Of a stretch of 64,000 bases of DNA, positions 10,486 to 22,769 are shown one piece after another. The notes beneath the pieces are model-generated. The model did not search any database. It saw only the letters and a list, made by a program, of their open reading frames with translations, and had not been told where the DNA came from. How positions within the stretch are numbered: position 1 is the first letter of the stretch; every line of letters begins with the position of its first letter. Source of the DNA: Coffea arabica (taxonomy: Eukaryota > Streptophyta > Magnoliopsida > Gentianales > Rubiaceae); contig NC_092328.1 in NCBI RefSeq assembly GCF_036785885.1, forward strand, positions 14,778,111 through 14,842,110, in the 5' to 3' direction. Made by a program: the position numbers and the translations under genes.

Positions 10486-13400
10486 GTGGCTGAAGGCTGG
10501 TGGGAGAGGATCACTGAGATCTTCACCGCCTTAAACTATACGGAGGAGCGAAATGTGACTTTTGCCATCTTCCAGTTTGAGGGAGCCCCTCGCTCCTGGT
10601 GGAACCTAATGAGGGTTCATTGGGAGACTAATCATACACCAAGGACTTGGGTGAACTTCACAAGGGAGTTCAATGCCAAATTCCTTCCACCTCTCATTCA
10701 AGAGAAGAGAGAGGATGATTTCATTAGATGCAAGCAAGGGGCGATGAGTGTCGCCGAATATGAAATCCAGTTCACAAAGCTATCCCGCTTTGCACCTGAG
10801 TTGATAGCCACCGAGCAAAGGCGTGTTCGGAGGTTTGTGCAGGGTTTGAATGTGGAACTACAGGAAAGTTTAGCCGCCGTAAGGATAGATACTTTCCCAG
10901 ATGCTGTCGAAAGAGCTCAGAGAGTTGAAGTAGCTAGAGCTCAAGTGAAATCTTTTCAAGCTAAGAAAAGATTTGCCCCCAGCAGTAGTCGAGAGCCGAC
11001 GTATGGAAATACTCCACCGGCTAACGTGGGCCGAGGTACAGGCGGAGTGACTAGTCCCGGAGCACCGCGAGGTGCATTAGCAAGGGGAACCGGGGCAAGG
11101 AATGCAGGGGGAAGAAACAATGGAACTAGAGGGGGACCGATTGGAAGAGCACAACCTAGGAATACCTCGCAAGGAGGCCGAGCCATAATTCCCCAAATGA
11201 CTTGTGCATATTGTAAGAAACCTGGTCATACTATGGATGACTGCTGGAAGAGGCAAGGAAAGGGCTTGAAATGTGGAAGTAGCGAGCACCAAATTTCTGG
11301 ATGTCCAAAAATGCAGGAAGGGACTACTTCGAACGCTAGACCAAACACTTCTGGAGGGAGCCGGCCGACAGTTCCTGCCAGAGTGTATGCTATAGGTGAC
11401 CAACCTGTACCTGATTCCTCGGAAGTGGTGGAAGGTACACTTCCGATTTTTCATCGATTAGCTAAAGTGTTAATTGACCCTGGTGCAACCCATTCATTCG
11501 TAAATCCATCTTTTATGTCTGGAATAGATGTGCAACCTGTTAGATTACCCTTCGATCTTGAAGTTAGGACTCCCATGGGTAATAAGAATGTAATCACTAG
11601 TTTGGCTTATAAGAATTGTGAATTCTGGATTGGAGAGCGTAAAATGCTAGTGGATTTGATCAGTCTGGACATAAAAGGTTACGATGTTATAATAGGAATG
11701 GATTTTCTAGACCATTATCATGCTAAACTTGACTGCCGAGCGAAAGTGGTGGAATTTTGTATACCTGGTGAAGCAACCCTGAGGTTAGATGTCAAGGGTA
11801 GGTTAGCATCATCTGCTATGATCTCAGGAATCCGAGCAAGGAAAATGTTGTCTAAAGGAGCGCAAGGTTTCTTAGCCTTCTTGATAAACGCCCCCAGTGA
11901 TCAAGTGAAGCTGGAGGATGTACCAGTGGTACGGGAATTTCCGGATGTTTTTCCCGAAGAGTTAAGGACTCTACCCCCGGAAAGGGAAGTGGAATTTAAG
12001 ATTGACTTGATGCCTGGAACGGCTCCAATTTCTAAGACCCCATATCGAATGGCTCCTGCCGAGCTAAAAGAATTGAAAATTCAATTACAGGATCTGTTGG
12101 AGAAGGGCTTTGTGAAGGAGAGTGATTCACCATGGGGAGCACCCGTCCTATTCGTTAAGAAAAAAAATGGAAGCTTGAGGTTATGTATCGATTACCGAGG
12201 GTTAAATGAGGTTACAATTAAGAATAAATACCCTCTACCGTTGATTGATAGCTTATTCGACCAACTGCAAGGGTCAGTGGTCTTCTCTAAGCTGGATTTA
12301 AGGCAAGGGTACTATAAGTTGAAGATCAAGAAGGAAGATATACCTAAGACTGCTTTTAGTACGAGATATGGACATTTTGAGTTTACAGTCATGCCTTTTG
12401 GATTAACCAACGCACCAGCTGCTTTCATGGACCTGATGCAGAGAATTTTTAAGAAGTATCTGGATCAGTTTGTAGTGGTTTTCATAGATGATATCCTGAT
12501 TTACTCTAAGACTCGAGAGGAGCATGCTAAGCATTTAGAGGTGGTTTTGCAGATACTAAGAGAACATAAGCTGTATGCCAAATTCAGTAAGTGTGAGTTT
12601 TGGTTGACTGAAATATCTTTTCTAGGGCACAGAGTTTCTGAAGATGGAATTTCCGTGGATCCGGCAAAAGTTGAGGCCATTATGAATTGGAAACAACCAG
12701 AAACTCCAACTGAAGTTAGAAGTTTCTTGGGTTTAGCAGGTTATTATAGGCGATTTATTCAGGATTTCTCGAAGATTGCAGGACCTATGACTGAGCTAAC
12801 CAAGAAAGGAGCCAAGTTTGTCTGGACTCCGAAGTGCGAGTCAAGTTTTCAGGAACTAAAGAAGCGGTTAACATCCGCTCCCGTTTTGGTTTTACCTGAT
12901 GGAGGTGAAGGTTATGCTGTATATTCTGATGCTTCCAGAGAAGGTCTGGGATGTGTCTTAATGCAAATGGGAAAGGTAGTTGCCTATGCTTCTAGGAGAT
13001 TGAAACCCCACGAACAAAACTACCCAACTCATGACCTAGAACTAGCCGCAGTAATTTTCGCCTTGAAAAAATGGAGACACTACTTGTACGGCGTGACTTT
13101 TGAAGTTTATACGGACCATAAGAGCCTCAAGTACTTGTTCTCCCAAAAGGAGCTGAATTTGAGACAAAGGCGATGGGTAGAATTTCTGGAAGATTATGAC
13201 TGCTCGATTAATTACCATCCAGAAAAAGCCAATGTGGTGGCTGACGCTCTTAGTAGGAAGGCCCAAGTAGCAGGGTTAATGGTAAAAGAGTGGGATATGT
13301 TAGAGGAAATAAGTAGTTGGAACCCTCGCCTGGAGAAATTGAAGGTTTTATTTGGGAATTTATCATTGAAGTCACCGTTACTAGAGCGTATTAAGGAGGC

Positions 13401-14823
13401 CCAGAAAATGGACCCTATGATTCGGAAGAATCTGGAAAAAGTGCAAAAAAGGGAAACCCTAGACTTCAAATTAGGGCCTGAAGGGGTATTGAGGTTTCGA
13501 GATCGAATTGTGATTCCGGCAGATGAGGAGCTAAGGAAAGGAATTCTAGAAGAATCACATCGGTCAAAGTATACTATACACCCAGGTGTGGCCAAGATGT
13601 ATCATGATGTGAAGGGATTATACTGGTGGGAAGGTTTGAAAAAGGACGTGGCAGCGTTTGTACAAAGATGCTTGATCTGCCAACAAGTAAAAGCTGAACA
13701 TCAAAAGCCCTCTGGTTTATTGCAACCGTTAGAAATCCCTGAATGGAAATGGGAACACATAACAATGGATTTTGTAACGGGACTACCTAAAAGTCAAAAA
13801 GGTTTTGATGCAATTTGGGTAATAGTCGATCGACTCACTAAGTCTGCACACTTCTTACCCGTAAGCATGAGTTTCTCATTGGAAAAATTGGTCAAGTTGT
13901 ACACAGAAGAGATCCTAAGGTTACATGGTATTCCAGTGAGTATTGTGTCTGATCGAGACCCAAGATTCGTCTCGCGTTTTTGGCAGAAATTTCAGGACTC
14001 CTTGGGGACCAAGTTGAAGTTTAGTACTGCGTACCATCCCCAAACCGACGGGCAGTCGGAAAGGACAATTCAAACTCTGGATGATCTACTGAGGTCGTGT
14101 ATACTGGATTTTGGAGGTAAGTGGAGCCAATATATGACCTTAGTGGAATTTGCATATAATAACAGCTATCAGGTTTCGATTCAAATGGCACCTTATGAGG
14201 CTTTGTATGGAAGAAGGTGTCGATCTCCGATTCATTGGAATGAAGTTGGAGAAAAGAAAATCGTAGATCCTACAGCTATACCTTGGATAGAAGAAGCCCA
14301 GGAGAAAGTAGAACTAATTAGAGAAAGGTTTCAAGTTGCTCAGAGTAGACAAAAGAGCTACGCCGACACAAGGAGGAAAGATTTGGAATTCGAAGTAGGA
14401 GACAAGGTTTTCCTCAGAATTAAACCCTTGAAGGGCGGAGTAGTGTCTAAGAAAGGTAAGAAGCTGAAGCCAAGGTATATCGGACCTTTCGAAATTTTGA
14501 AGAAAGTTGGGTTAGTAGCGTATCAATTGAAGTTGCCTGCAAGCATGGCTAAGATTCACGATGTATTTCATGTTTCCATGCTTAGGAAATATTATCCTGA
14601 TCCAAGTCACGTGTTGCCACTAGAAGGAATTGAGGTGGATGAAACGTTAACGTATGAAGAAGGACCGGTCAGGATTTTGGAGAGAGAAATGAAGGAACTG
14701 AGAAATAAGGAAATTCCTCTGGTGAAGATTCTATGGAAGAATCATGGACTCGAGGAAGCAACGTGGGAGTTAGAAGAAGAAATGCAGAAAAAGTACCCCG
14801 ATTTATTTATCCAGAATGTGTGA
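10486..14823 (+). CDS. Gag-Pol polyprotein, chromovirus copy 2
   Basis: The translation is identical to the copy at 600-4937 over all 1445 codons, with the same zinc knuckle, protease, reverse transcriptase, RNase H, integrase and chromodomain. The one nucleotide change noticed (14814) is silent. This copy sits between two LTRs inside the window, so it is the complete unit: LTR 4974-9115, primer site 9118, leader, gag-pol, polypurine tract, LTR 14860-19001. As in copy 1, the frame is open for about 117 nt upstream of the GTG at 10486, and the natural Gag start lies in another frame at 10196. Confidence 0.93.
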   Translation: MAEGWWERITEIFTALNYTEERNVTFAIFQFEGAPRSWWNLMRVHWETNHTPRTWVNFTREFNAKFLPPLIQEKREDDFIRCKQGAMSVAEYEIQFTKLSRFAPELIATEQRRVRRFVQGLNVELQESLAAVRIDTFPDAVERAQRVEVARAQVKSFQAKKRFAPSSSREPTYGNTPPANVGRGTGGVTSPGAPRGALARGTGARNAGGRNNGTRGGPIGRAQPRNTSQGGRAIIPQMTCAYCKKPGHTMDDCWKRQGKGLKCGSSEHQISGCPKMQEGTTSNARPNTSGGSRPTVPARVYAIGDQPVPDSSEVVEGTLPIFHRLAKVLIDPGATHSFVNPSFMSGIDVQPVRLPFDLEVRTPMGNKNVITSLAYKNCEFWIGERKMLVDLISLDIKGYDVIIGMDFLDHYHAKLDCRAKVVEFCIPGEATLRLDVKGRLASSAMISGIRARKMLSKGAQGFLAFLINAPSDQVKLEDVPVVREFPDVFPEELRTLPPEREVEFKIDLMPGTAPISKTPYRMAPAELKELKIQLQDLLEKGFVKESDSPWGAPVLFVKKKNGSLRLCIDYRGLNEVTIKNKYPLPLIDSLFDQLQGSVVFSKLDLRQGYYKLKIKKEDIPKTAFSTRYGHFEFTVMPFGLTNAPAAFMDLMQRIFKKYLDQFVVVFIDDILIYSKTREEHAKHLEVVLQILREHKLYAKFSKCEFWLTEISFLGHRVSEDGISVDPAKVEAIMNWKQPETPTEVRSFLGLAGYYRRFIQDFSKIAGPMTELTKKGAKFVWTPKCESSFQELKKRLTSAPVLVLPDGGEGYAVYSDASREGLGCVLMQMGKVVAYASRRLKPHEQNYPTHDLELAAVIFALKKWRHYLYGVTFEVYTDHKSLKYLFSQKELNLRQRRWVEFLEDYDCSINYHPEKANVVADALSRKAQVAGLMVKEWDMLEEISSWNPRLEKLKVLFGNLSLKSPLLERIKEAQKMDPMIRKNLEKVQKRETLDFKLGPEGVLRFRDRIVIPADEELRKGILEESHRSKYTIHPGVAKMYHDVKGLYWWEGLKKDVAAFVQRCLICQQVKAEHQKPSGLLQPLEIPEWKWEHITMDFVTGLPKSQKGFDAIWVIVDRLTKSAHFLPVSMSFSLEKLVKLYTEEILRLHGIPVSIVSDRDPRFVSRFWQKFQDSLGTKLKFSTAYHPQTDGQSERTIQTLDDLLRSCILDFGGKWSQYMTLVEFAYNNSYQVSIQMAPYEALYGRRCRSPIHWNEVGEKKIVDPTAIPWIEEAQEKVELIRERFQVAQSRQKSYADTRRKDLEFEVGDKVFLRIKPLKGGVVSKKGKKLKPRYIGPFEILKKVGLVAYQLKLPASMAKIHDVFHVSMLRKYYPDPSHVLPLEGIEVDETLTYEEGPVRILEREMKELRNKEIPLVKILWKNHGLEEATWELEEEMQKKYPDLFIQNV

Positions 14824-14859
14824 ATTTTGAGGACAAAATTCATTGTAAGGAGGGGAGGA

Positions 14860-17800
14860 TGTGAGAACCTTGAATTTTGCAGATAAATATCAATGCATAC
14901 TTCAATTTCACTTTTATTTAGCACTCGTATTCCTTAATCTTTTCTAGTATTACTTTCACTCGCTTTTATATACTAGTGCATATTCCATTCGTAGTTCTTA
15001 TTCTAATCAATAACATTATTTCATTTATTTTAAATAAGTAAATTAAAAATAACTTTTATGTGCAAAATAATATAACGGTGCTAACTATTAAAGCACTTAG
15101 CTTTGCTTCACTAAGTTAATAATTCTTGAGTTATATTAAGTTTACTCCTTAAAAATAATTCTTTAATTTTCAATAGCTAATTTTATTTTCGAATAAGGTT
15201 AAGTGCAGATAGAAACCTTAATATTATTTTGCAACCGATAAATTCTAGATAAAAACAATACAAGTATTCTAATCATACTTAAGTCGTAAAAAAAATTCCG
15301 ATAATCAAAGCCTTGCAAGATTAGCGTATAATTAGGCGTTCAAATCACACTTGGGGATAATTTTTGGAGTTAAGTTAGAGCTAAGGACTTAAGTGGATAA
15401 TAGGAGGAGAAGTGAAAAGACTAAACTACCCCTCACAATTTCACAAAAACACCCCACGGCCATAACCATTCCACGCAACGCCAAACACTCCCTCGGACAC
15501 AATGATCTTGCACCTCTCCATCCGGCCAATGCTCTTCTTCACCATCTGCGCACTCAATCCTCACCAACACTCCACCTCCATTCCATATCTTCTGCAACCT
15601 TTCACCCCAGGCCACACTCCACCTCCACATTGTTATCATCGACCGAGAGTGAAGGAAGGTGAGCTGCACCATATAGCCGAGAGTGAGGGAGGAAGCTGAG
15701 AGCTGCATTTCCATTTCTGGTTCTGTCCGCAAGTATCGAAGAGGGAGGAGAGGAGGAGAAACTGTGAGCAAACTTTCCTCTGCATTCTCCAAGCTCAGCC
15801 GGTTGCTAACCAGCTTCCACCATCACCAGCTGCAACCCCTACAACCCAACCAGAACCAACCTACCTGTGCGTGAGGACAAGAGCCGAGAGAGAGGGTCAG
15901 ACTTCAGCATCTTGTCGAGTGAGTGAGCATCCAGTGAGGTAAATTTCTGGACTGTAAATTGGATAACCAGTGGTAGTATAAGCAAGCTCTGGACTTGCAT
16001 GTGAGGACTTTAAGTTCGGATGATGTAATTAGCTATATGATGATTTGATATTAAGCTACCAGAAACTGGTTTGGAAGAGAAAATGGTACTGCCGTGTGCT
16101 GAGCTTGAATGTTGTAGCTGTAATTCATAAATTGTGGGATGATCAGAGGTGGAATTGTGTTTAATCACCTGAAAACAAGATGATAAAGTCATGCATGAAA
16201 TTAATTAGCCTGGATTACTCTGGAAAATAAGATATGAAACAGAATTTTCACATGCAAACTCATCCGAGAGTAGTTGCACAAAACTCTGGAGTTATGATTG
16301 TATTTTTGCTGCTGCCGAACTGATTTCTGGTCTGGAATGATAGTTAATCAACTCAGTAATTGTGCATGTGAGAATTAAGGGCAAAATACAAGGTTTTAAT
16401 GTGGTTTTAATGTACAAGGAAAAATTCTGTTTTGATGTAGAAAATTTCTGCCGAGAGTTGTTTTGAATAATATAGTTTCATGTGGAATAATCTTGCTGTT
16501 TTAAGCCTCTAACCATGACTAACTAGTAAATTACAAGATGATTAAGCTACGCATGTAGTTAATTGGTTGAGTTAGAACAGAAAACAAAAAGAAAAATGCA
16601 ATCAGTTTCTGTGCAGATTTCAACCGAGGCTAGCTAGAATTTAATTTGAAGACTCTTGTTGTTGTTCGAATTTAATTCTTGAACCAAAAATGTTAGTCAG
16701 TTAGTTAAGTAGTTGTATGTTGAATTTGAGTATTTAAATCCCTGAATAAGCCAAGGAAGAATTTTATACAAGATAAATGGTTGCTGGAAAATTTAGCTAA
16801 CCAAACGTTTGAGCAGAAAATATTGAATTGTTTCCGAATTTCACTAGTTGATGTTTGAATATTTTCCTTGGCATAAAATGGTTTCGAAACACAGAAAAAG
16901 GGTGTATTTTAAGATATACATGTTGTTTAGCAATGAAACATTTGAATTGTTAGCCTTGTTGCTACAAGAATTACGGGTTGGGTGCTAGGGGCTAATGATT
17001 GACGAAGCCCTTGGCCATTTGAATAATTTTATAAGTACTACAGGGTGATGAAAGTTAATTGCTGGAATGTCTTGGAGGCTTTACTTTTATTTTTATTGGC
17101 TTATGATGGGCTTGCTGAGACCAAGTGCTAATGATTGATGAAGCCTTGGTTGATCATTTTATTTTATTCAGAAATGCACTTGTTGAAATCTAGGGCTAAT
17201 GATTGACGAAGCCCTAGTAATTTGCTATGTGAATTTTTGCCATATTTTGATCCATATTATGATTTCGAAACGGAATCGGAGCTGTGGAAGTTGTATCGAT
17301 CTTGCGAACTCGAGTAGCTGCGATCAAAATTAATCAAAAATATTTTCCAGCTAGTATTATATTATAAAAACTCCATATCTAGTGTTTTGCCTAAAACTTT
17401 CCAACTCGATAATTTCATTTAGCTCAAACTAGCCTTGATAGCTATAGTAAGTAAGTTCTATAGCTTTTGGAAACTCTAAGTCTTATTTTAATTCTTTTTT
17501 TCTTTCCTTAAGCTTTGCACTTGGATAGTTAACTATAGGAAAAGTTCCAAAATACGAGCTTTACTAATTTTAGTGAAAAGCTTGGGAGACTTGCTCGGCA
17601 AGAAACCCTATTTTAAGAAAAATAGTTTTTAAGGATAATTTTTGCAAAAGCCGTAACTTTAGAGAAATGTTCAAAGTAACTTTCTAACATTGTTGTTAAG
17701 AGTTTTGCCGACTCATTTCAAGAAAATGATACTAGTTACCCTTTATAAGGAAGAGTATCTTACGGAAAACTATAAGAAACATTTCTTCTAAGTTTGTCAA

Positions 17801-19001
17801 ATTTCAACCTAAGTAGATTCCTAATTTTTCTAAGGGTAGTAAACTCGTAATATATTAAGTATACCTCTGCATGTATAAGCTTAAAAACTGAATAGAAACT
17901 TATAGTTTCAAAATTTGGTTTTTAGGATTTTGCGAGGACGCGGAATTCGATTCTCAACTTGATATCTGAACTCCACTCTTGGTAAGTGTCCCTGCCTGTT
18001 CTATGATTACTTGGTTAAAGTGCTTTCTTGACTCGATATGTGATAATTTGCAAAACTAGTTTTTGATCCATCGAAGTGAGCAGTGTGTACTTTATCGCAC
18101 TAGCCGTTCGAGTGGTGACTTGCGTGAATCATTTTTCTCATGAATCCTTGAATCCAAATGTAGTTACGTCGTTGGGTGAATCCCTCGGCACGTGAATCTA
18201 ACTACAATAACGTCGTTGGGTGAATCCCTCGACAAATTATCTACGGGTATATCTCGAGTATACTGCGTCCTTAGTCGACGTTCGGGCCCGGGACCGGGGT
18301 ATGAATGGTGACGGGTTAGGATTAAAATGAGTGGATCTACATGGACTATAAGTAGTGAGAGTTGACGGAGGGTCAACTACGATGAATGGCGATCAAGCGA
18401 GGAAAATGGCTCCTGAGAGCCCCTGTATCCTACCTTGTGTTGTTATACGCTTTCCTAACTGTTCAATTTGTTTAAGTTATTTCTCGCTGTTTGATTTACG
18501 TGAATGCATGTTTTGGGGCACCACTGAGCGTTAGCTCACCCCACGTTTATTTGTTTTCCTTACAGGTCTGGAAGTTGAAAGAATTTGAGCTGCTTATATT
18601 TCCTATGAATGTTTTTGAATAGCTTGAATTTAGATTTCGGTTTGTAATGAATTCTACGTTAAGTACTGTACCTTTTATTTTGGTTGCCACTTGAAGCTGG
18701 AAAAATGTAATCCCAAATTCTAATATTCGGTTTGTATGTTTTTATTAGTATAGTATGTCTTTAACCTTGCGAGTAACGTGTGAAGTGGTTAAGAGCCGTC
18801 GTTTGGCTAAGTTGTATGCCGTTATCTTTGAAGCTAATGAGGTGATAGAAATTGATTTATTTCGGAAGAATTATTTTTGTAGTAGTTTAGGTTAATCCCT
18901 GGAGGATTTTAAGCTAGAATGCTTGCGTGAGTCCTGGCGAGAGCTGGGCAGACGGCCCGCCAACCCTTTGGTTCGCCTTAGGGGGAAGTGGGGTCGCCAC
19001 A
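14860..19001 (+). repeat. Long terminal repeat (right LTR), 4142 bp
   Basis: Collinear copy of the middle LTR at a constant offset of 9886. It begins TGTGAG after the polypurine tract and ends CCACA at 19001, where Helitron coding sequence resumes. An apparent reading frame from 19633 that runs to 18914 on the minus strand crosses this junction, so its last 29 residues are LTR-encoded and not part of any real protein. Confidence 0.93.
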
Positions 19002-19944
19002 GCAAGCAGAGTCTTATATAGGAAAGTCTTACCAGTACCTCTAGGCCCATCAACAAAAAAAGCTTCTGATTTTTTTTTTAATATTGCATTCATAATTTTG
19101 TCATAGGTTGTTTTCTGATCACTGTTTAGCTGATGCAATGCAGCAAGATCGGCATCTGAAACAGCAATGTGCTTTTCAGTTTCTATCTCTTTTGCGATGA
19201 GTTGTTTGATATTTCTTTCTGGAACGAAGCTACTGAATCCATGATCTTTCAAAGATTTTCCCATAGATTGTAAGTAATTTTGGATAATCTGTAGAACTAT
19301 CTCTTCAACTTTAGCTTGGTCAATAGATTTATCTTGATGAATATCCTCAAACAAGAAATCTTGATACTTGAGCCAGATTTGTTCTGGATTTGTAGGTGTG
19401 CAATAAGCTAAAAGAGCAGCAAACAGATGTCTTAAGAAAGATGGCATTTGATATAGAGTAGCTTCTTGAAGGCACAATTCTGCACCATCATCTGATTGTA
19501 GCAAGCCAAGCTTATCTGCTGCTTGCTGAAACGTAGCATATGTAATCCCATTGATTGTTTTCAATGCATCAAAAGAGGTTGGTTTCTGGACATGCATTAA
19601 TAGCCTGCGTAATAGTAGCGTTCTCCTTGACATGGATCAGCAGGGGCTAACCAGCCAATAACTTGTTTGTTTTGACGGTGATCCCATTGCTTTGTTGTTC
19701 TGTTCCAAACGAAATGTTCTGGAAATTCTGCATACAGACAATTCAAAGACTTTACATGATCATCTTGCTTGTTCATTGCAAAAAATTCAGTTAACATTGT
19801 TGTTGAAAAAATAGGATTTTGTAATAGACTTTCAAGTGGTCTATTTTCAGGAAATTCTAAAGGGTGTTTATTTTCAAGATGTACTTGGAGCAAAGTTACT
19901 GATAGGTGTATTTCATTCAGATCAAATGCAAATATGCGCCACAT
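19002..19944 (-). pseudogene. Helitron helicase fragment (PIF1-like), cut after Walker A
   Basis: Two overlapping frames (19944-19597 and 19633 downward) together encode the linker and start of a Helitron helicase. The segment ends with GPRGTGKTFLY, the Walker A nucleotide-binding motif of superfamily 1 helicases, after the SDQKTTYDKI lead-in typical of PIF1 relatives. This enzyme unwinds DNA during rolling-circle transposition. The chromovirus LTR begins about 8 codons after Walker A, so Walker B and all later helicase motifs are missing here. A frameshift around 19600-19633 separates the two frames. Not functional. Confidence 0.85.
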
Positions 19945-21572
19945 AGCTTCAGGAGCAAATACCCATCTGGCGCTACAAAGCTTTTAATTTCATCAAATGA
20001 CTTATCAACTTGAGTTTTATTGAGCTGATACAAAATTTTGTCATGACCTTTATATATATACTTGTAAATATATTTGACAGCTCGAACAGTTAAGCAAACT
20101 TCTACATTAAGATGACAGTTAAACTTTGACAATAGATAAGGATTATAAGGGACTACCCACCTGTTATCTAGATGATGACCACGAACTTTGACTATTTTCT
20201 TGTCATCAGAACGTTTGTATATAGGATATGAGTTGCTACTGTCATTGAATTCTTTCGGATACTTGTCCTTACAACCTATATTTTTTCTCATACATGGACA
20301 TTTTGGATTCATTGCACCACATGGCCCATGCATCATATGTTTCACAACAAGACTATGTAAGTATGGCTAATCATGAGAATCAGGAAGTTGAGCACAGACA
20401 ATTCGATCATATGCTTGAGGTAAGTACATCTTGCTTCCTTGCTTGAGAATAATAAGAAAATGAGCATGTGGAAGACCTCAATTTTGGAACTCAATAACAT
20501 ACGTATATGCTGCAATCTTTCCAAAAATATGCTTCTTGAGTAGCTTCTTTTTCAACATTTGTAATTTGGCTCTAAAGACTCGCGAGATTAGATCTGGACA
20601 ATTCTTAACTTGATCAGCTTGTAGTAACTCATTCTAAATTTCCAGCCAATTCTGATTGCATGTCATTGTCAAAAATATGTCTGGCTTGCCATATCGCTGG
20701 ACCAAAGCCATTGAATCCATATATCTACGTTTCATATCACGCGGTCCTCCAATAAATGATTGCGGGAGTAGAATTCTTTTCCCAATATTTGAAGATGAAG
20801 CTTCTCTTTGAGAGATACTATCAACTATGGCTTGGTATAATTCTGTGCGCATCTAGTTTCGTTTGTCAGTGTTTCGATGAAAATCAAGCCTTGTGGACTC
20901 AATTTTGACATACATATCAACCATGTACTGTTGTTGGAGTCTACCTATGTGAAGCAACATTGATCGATCATTTTCTCTGATTTGTAGCTTGTAGTAGTAA
21001 TACTCTCGACATGAAACAGTTTTTCTCTTTCGTTTCATTTTTCTGATTGCTGGATATGGGGAAATAAGAAGTGTAAGGACATGTAGCCTTGTTTTTTGAT
21101 CATTCTATAAAAAGATAACACAAAAACTTTTGGGAGTAAGATAATTACCCTGATTTTCAGCATGGATAACATCATCTACTGTCAAAGCTGAGCCAAAAAA
21201 TAACACTTACTCTCCCTGGCATGTTCTTTGTTGACATGATGGATCATCAATTTGCACAACTCTTTCAATTCCTAGATGCCAACCTGGTTCACCATTTGTA
21301 AATATCAAGGGATATTGTAAAGAATCGTAACAGCTGTAGTAATGCTTGACAATTTGTGTTTTTCCATTTTTTCCATATACTTCAACATGCTTCAACATTA
21401 TTTGCTCAGAATCACTTGTCTCAAGCCAAACACCTCCCACCTGTGAAACTGTTGGTTTATTAAAAGTTTGCTGGTCAACAGATGGATTTGCCTCCAGAAC
21501 AATTTTATAATCATCAAGATTGGGCAATATTTGGAGTTCTCGAAAGAAGGCAGAATAAGGATTGACTTTCAA
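19945..21572 (-). pseudogene. Helitron Rep (HUH nuclease) region, multiply broken
   Basis: Frames 21572-21207, 21038-20853, 20852-20634, 20524-20342 and 20345-19917 encode successive pieces of a Helitron-like N domain. Recognisable landmarks are YSCYDSLQYPLIF near the start, a metal-binding HUH motif read as GLPHAHF at about 20460-20471, and the catalytic-tyrosine segment KYIYKYIYKGHD. A TGA replaces the residue just before GLPHAHF, and further stops occur after NQNWLEI and after the PDSHD stretch. The order and spacing match the family but the protein is destroyed by stops and possible unrecognised introns. Confidence 0.85.
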
Positions 21573-22769
21573 GATACTTTCTAACTTACTAATCAGTGAT
21601 TCAACAAACCTGTTAGATAATGAAAGTATATTGGTTGTCTGATGATTAGTGTCAAATAAATATAATTGAAGATTTTTTGGTTGTTCACCATTAGTAGGAA
21701 TAAGCTAATTTATATAGTGATACAGCTGTCCTTGGATTTGAAAAGTATAAATTCCATTGTATGTTTTGCCAAGAGATTGATCTGTGTGGACTCCAATGGA
21801 TGTAAAGGCAAATACGTTATTATAGCTTCTAACACATCGACGAAACTCTATGGCATCTTCACTATTATCAAGATACAGCAGTATAAGTTCCCTTGGCATC
21901 TCAGTTGCTACTAATTGGATCTCTCCAGAAGCACAACAAAATCCTGGAGGTTCGAGATAGAAGCGCTTTGCATTGCAATATTGACAGTTAGCAATTGCTG
22001 GTAACAAGGTAGGCTCAGTTGCAATGGCATCTAATAGATCCTTCTGTTTTTTCTTTTGTTGATTCCTCTTTCGATTACCCAGAAAGCTATTACTTGTGGC
22101 TAGTAAAGATTCACTTGTTGGGACATTATCATCACGAGAAAAATCATGGAAAGAACCATCTATAGATTGGTAGAAACCAGACATGTCTAATGCTTTCTCT
22201 GTAAGTTTCTGTCTTTTACCCTTTTTGGTCATACCATCGACCATTGATAATGACTGACATTGCTCTTTGCTTGTATTGGGTAAGGTTGTCACCTCAGCCA
22301 AACTACTATCAGCAGTAACAACAACATTATGTAATGTATGTCGTAACTTATCATCAGATCTTTCAGCAGAAACTGGTATATCAAAGAGCATTGATTGAGA
22401 AATCTCATCTGCTAAAGATATCTTAGCCACTTGCTGATTGCATTTATGTTGACCATTTGCAGAGATTTGATCAAGTCCAATGGATTTGTTCATTACACTG
22501 CTACAAATTTCACGATCACTAAAGCCAATAAACTTTTCATAACAAAAATTGGCAGATGAAACACACCGTCTATGCTGACCAACAACAGCCCCAACATTTT
22601 GTTGTGGAACCATATTTTCAGCAACACCAAATCCTGTGATTGCAACCGCACATACACCAGTACAAGATTCATTTTTATTTTTACCTTTTGCAGCATGTCG
22701 CTGTTGTCGACGCCTTCTATTTTTTTCAATATTCAGGTCTTCAAGAGTTCCATATTTTCTGGGCCGCCC
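21573..22769 (-). pseudogene. Helitron N-terminal region with basic MGRPRKY start
   Basis: The longest open piece of the element runs from the ATG at 22769 to a stop at 21705. It starts MGRPRKY, resembling an AT-hook core, followed by an RRRRQQR basic cluster. A Ser/Thr-rich, low-complexity middle of about 200 residues follows, then the conserved C-YC...CC zinc-like segment and the phrase YNNVFAFTSIGV seen in plant Helitron proteins. The stop at 21705 interrupts a sequence that continues in frame toward the Rep region. The basic start suggests nuclear entry or DNA binding, which is inference only. Confidence 0.8.

Larger units (their letters stand above)
1..19001 (+). mobile_element. Tandem Tekay/Del-type Ty3/gypsy chromovirus (two internals, two LTRs in window)
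   Basis: The sequence repeats with an exact period of 9886 bp: positions 1-9115 match 9887-19001 with no length change. The order is internal region (5' end outside the window), LTR 4974-9115, complete internal region 9116-14859, LTR 14860-19001. Each LTR begins TGTGAG and ends CCACA. The primer site after the first LTR is TGGTATCAGAGCC, the initiator-Met tRNA type. Clade assignment to Tekay/Del rests on long LTRs, this primer site, pol order PR-RT-RH-INT and a C-terminal chromodomain. The only base difference I noticed between copies is 4928 (a) versus 14814 (g). The right LTR joins Helitron coding sequence at 19002; a 5-bp target duplication would read GCAAG, but the left end is outside the window. 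A middle LTR shared by two internals fits unequal LTR recombination, or an assembly error. Confidence 0.93.

Noticed and set aside
18914..19001. C-terminal 29 codons of the Helitron helicase frame
   Set aside because: This part is LTR sequence read through the insertion junction; the same bases occur in the other LTR without any Helitron.
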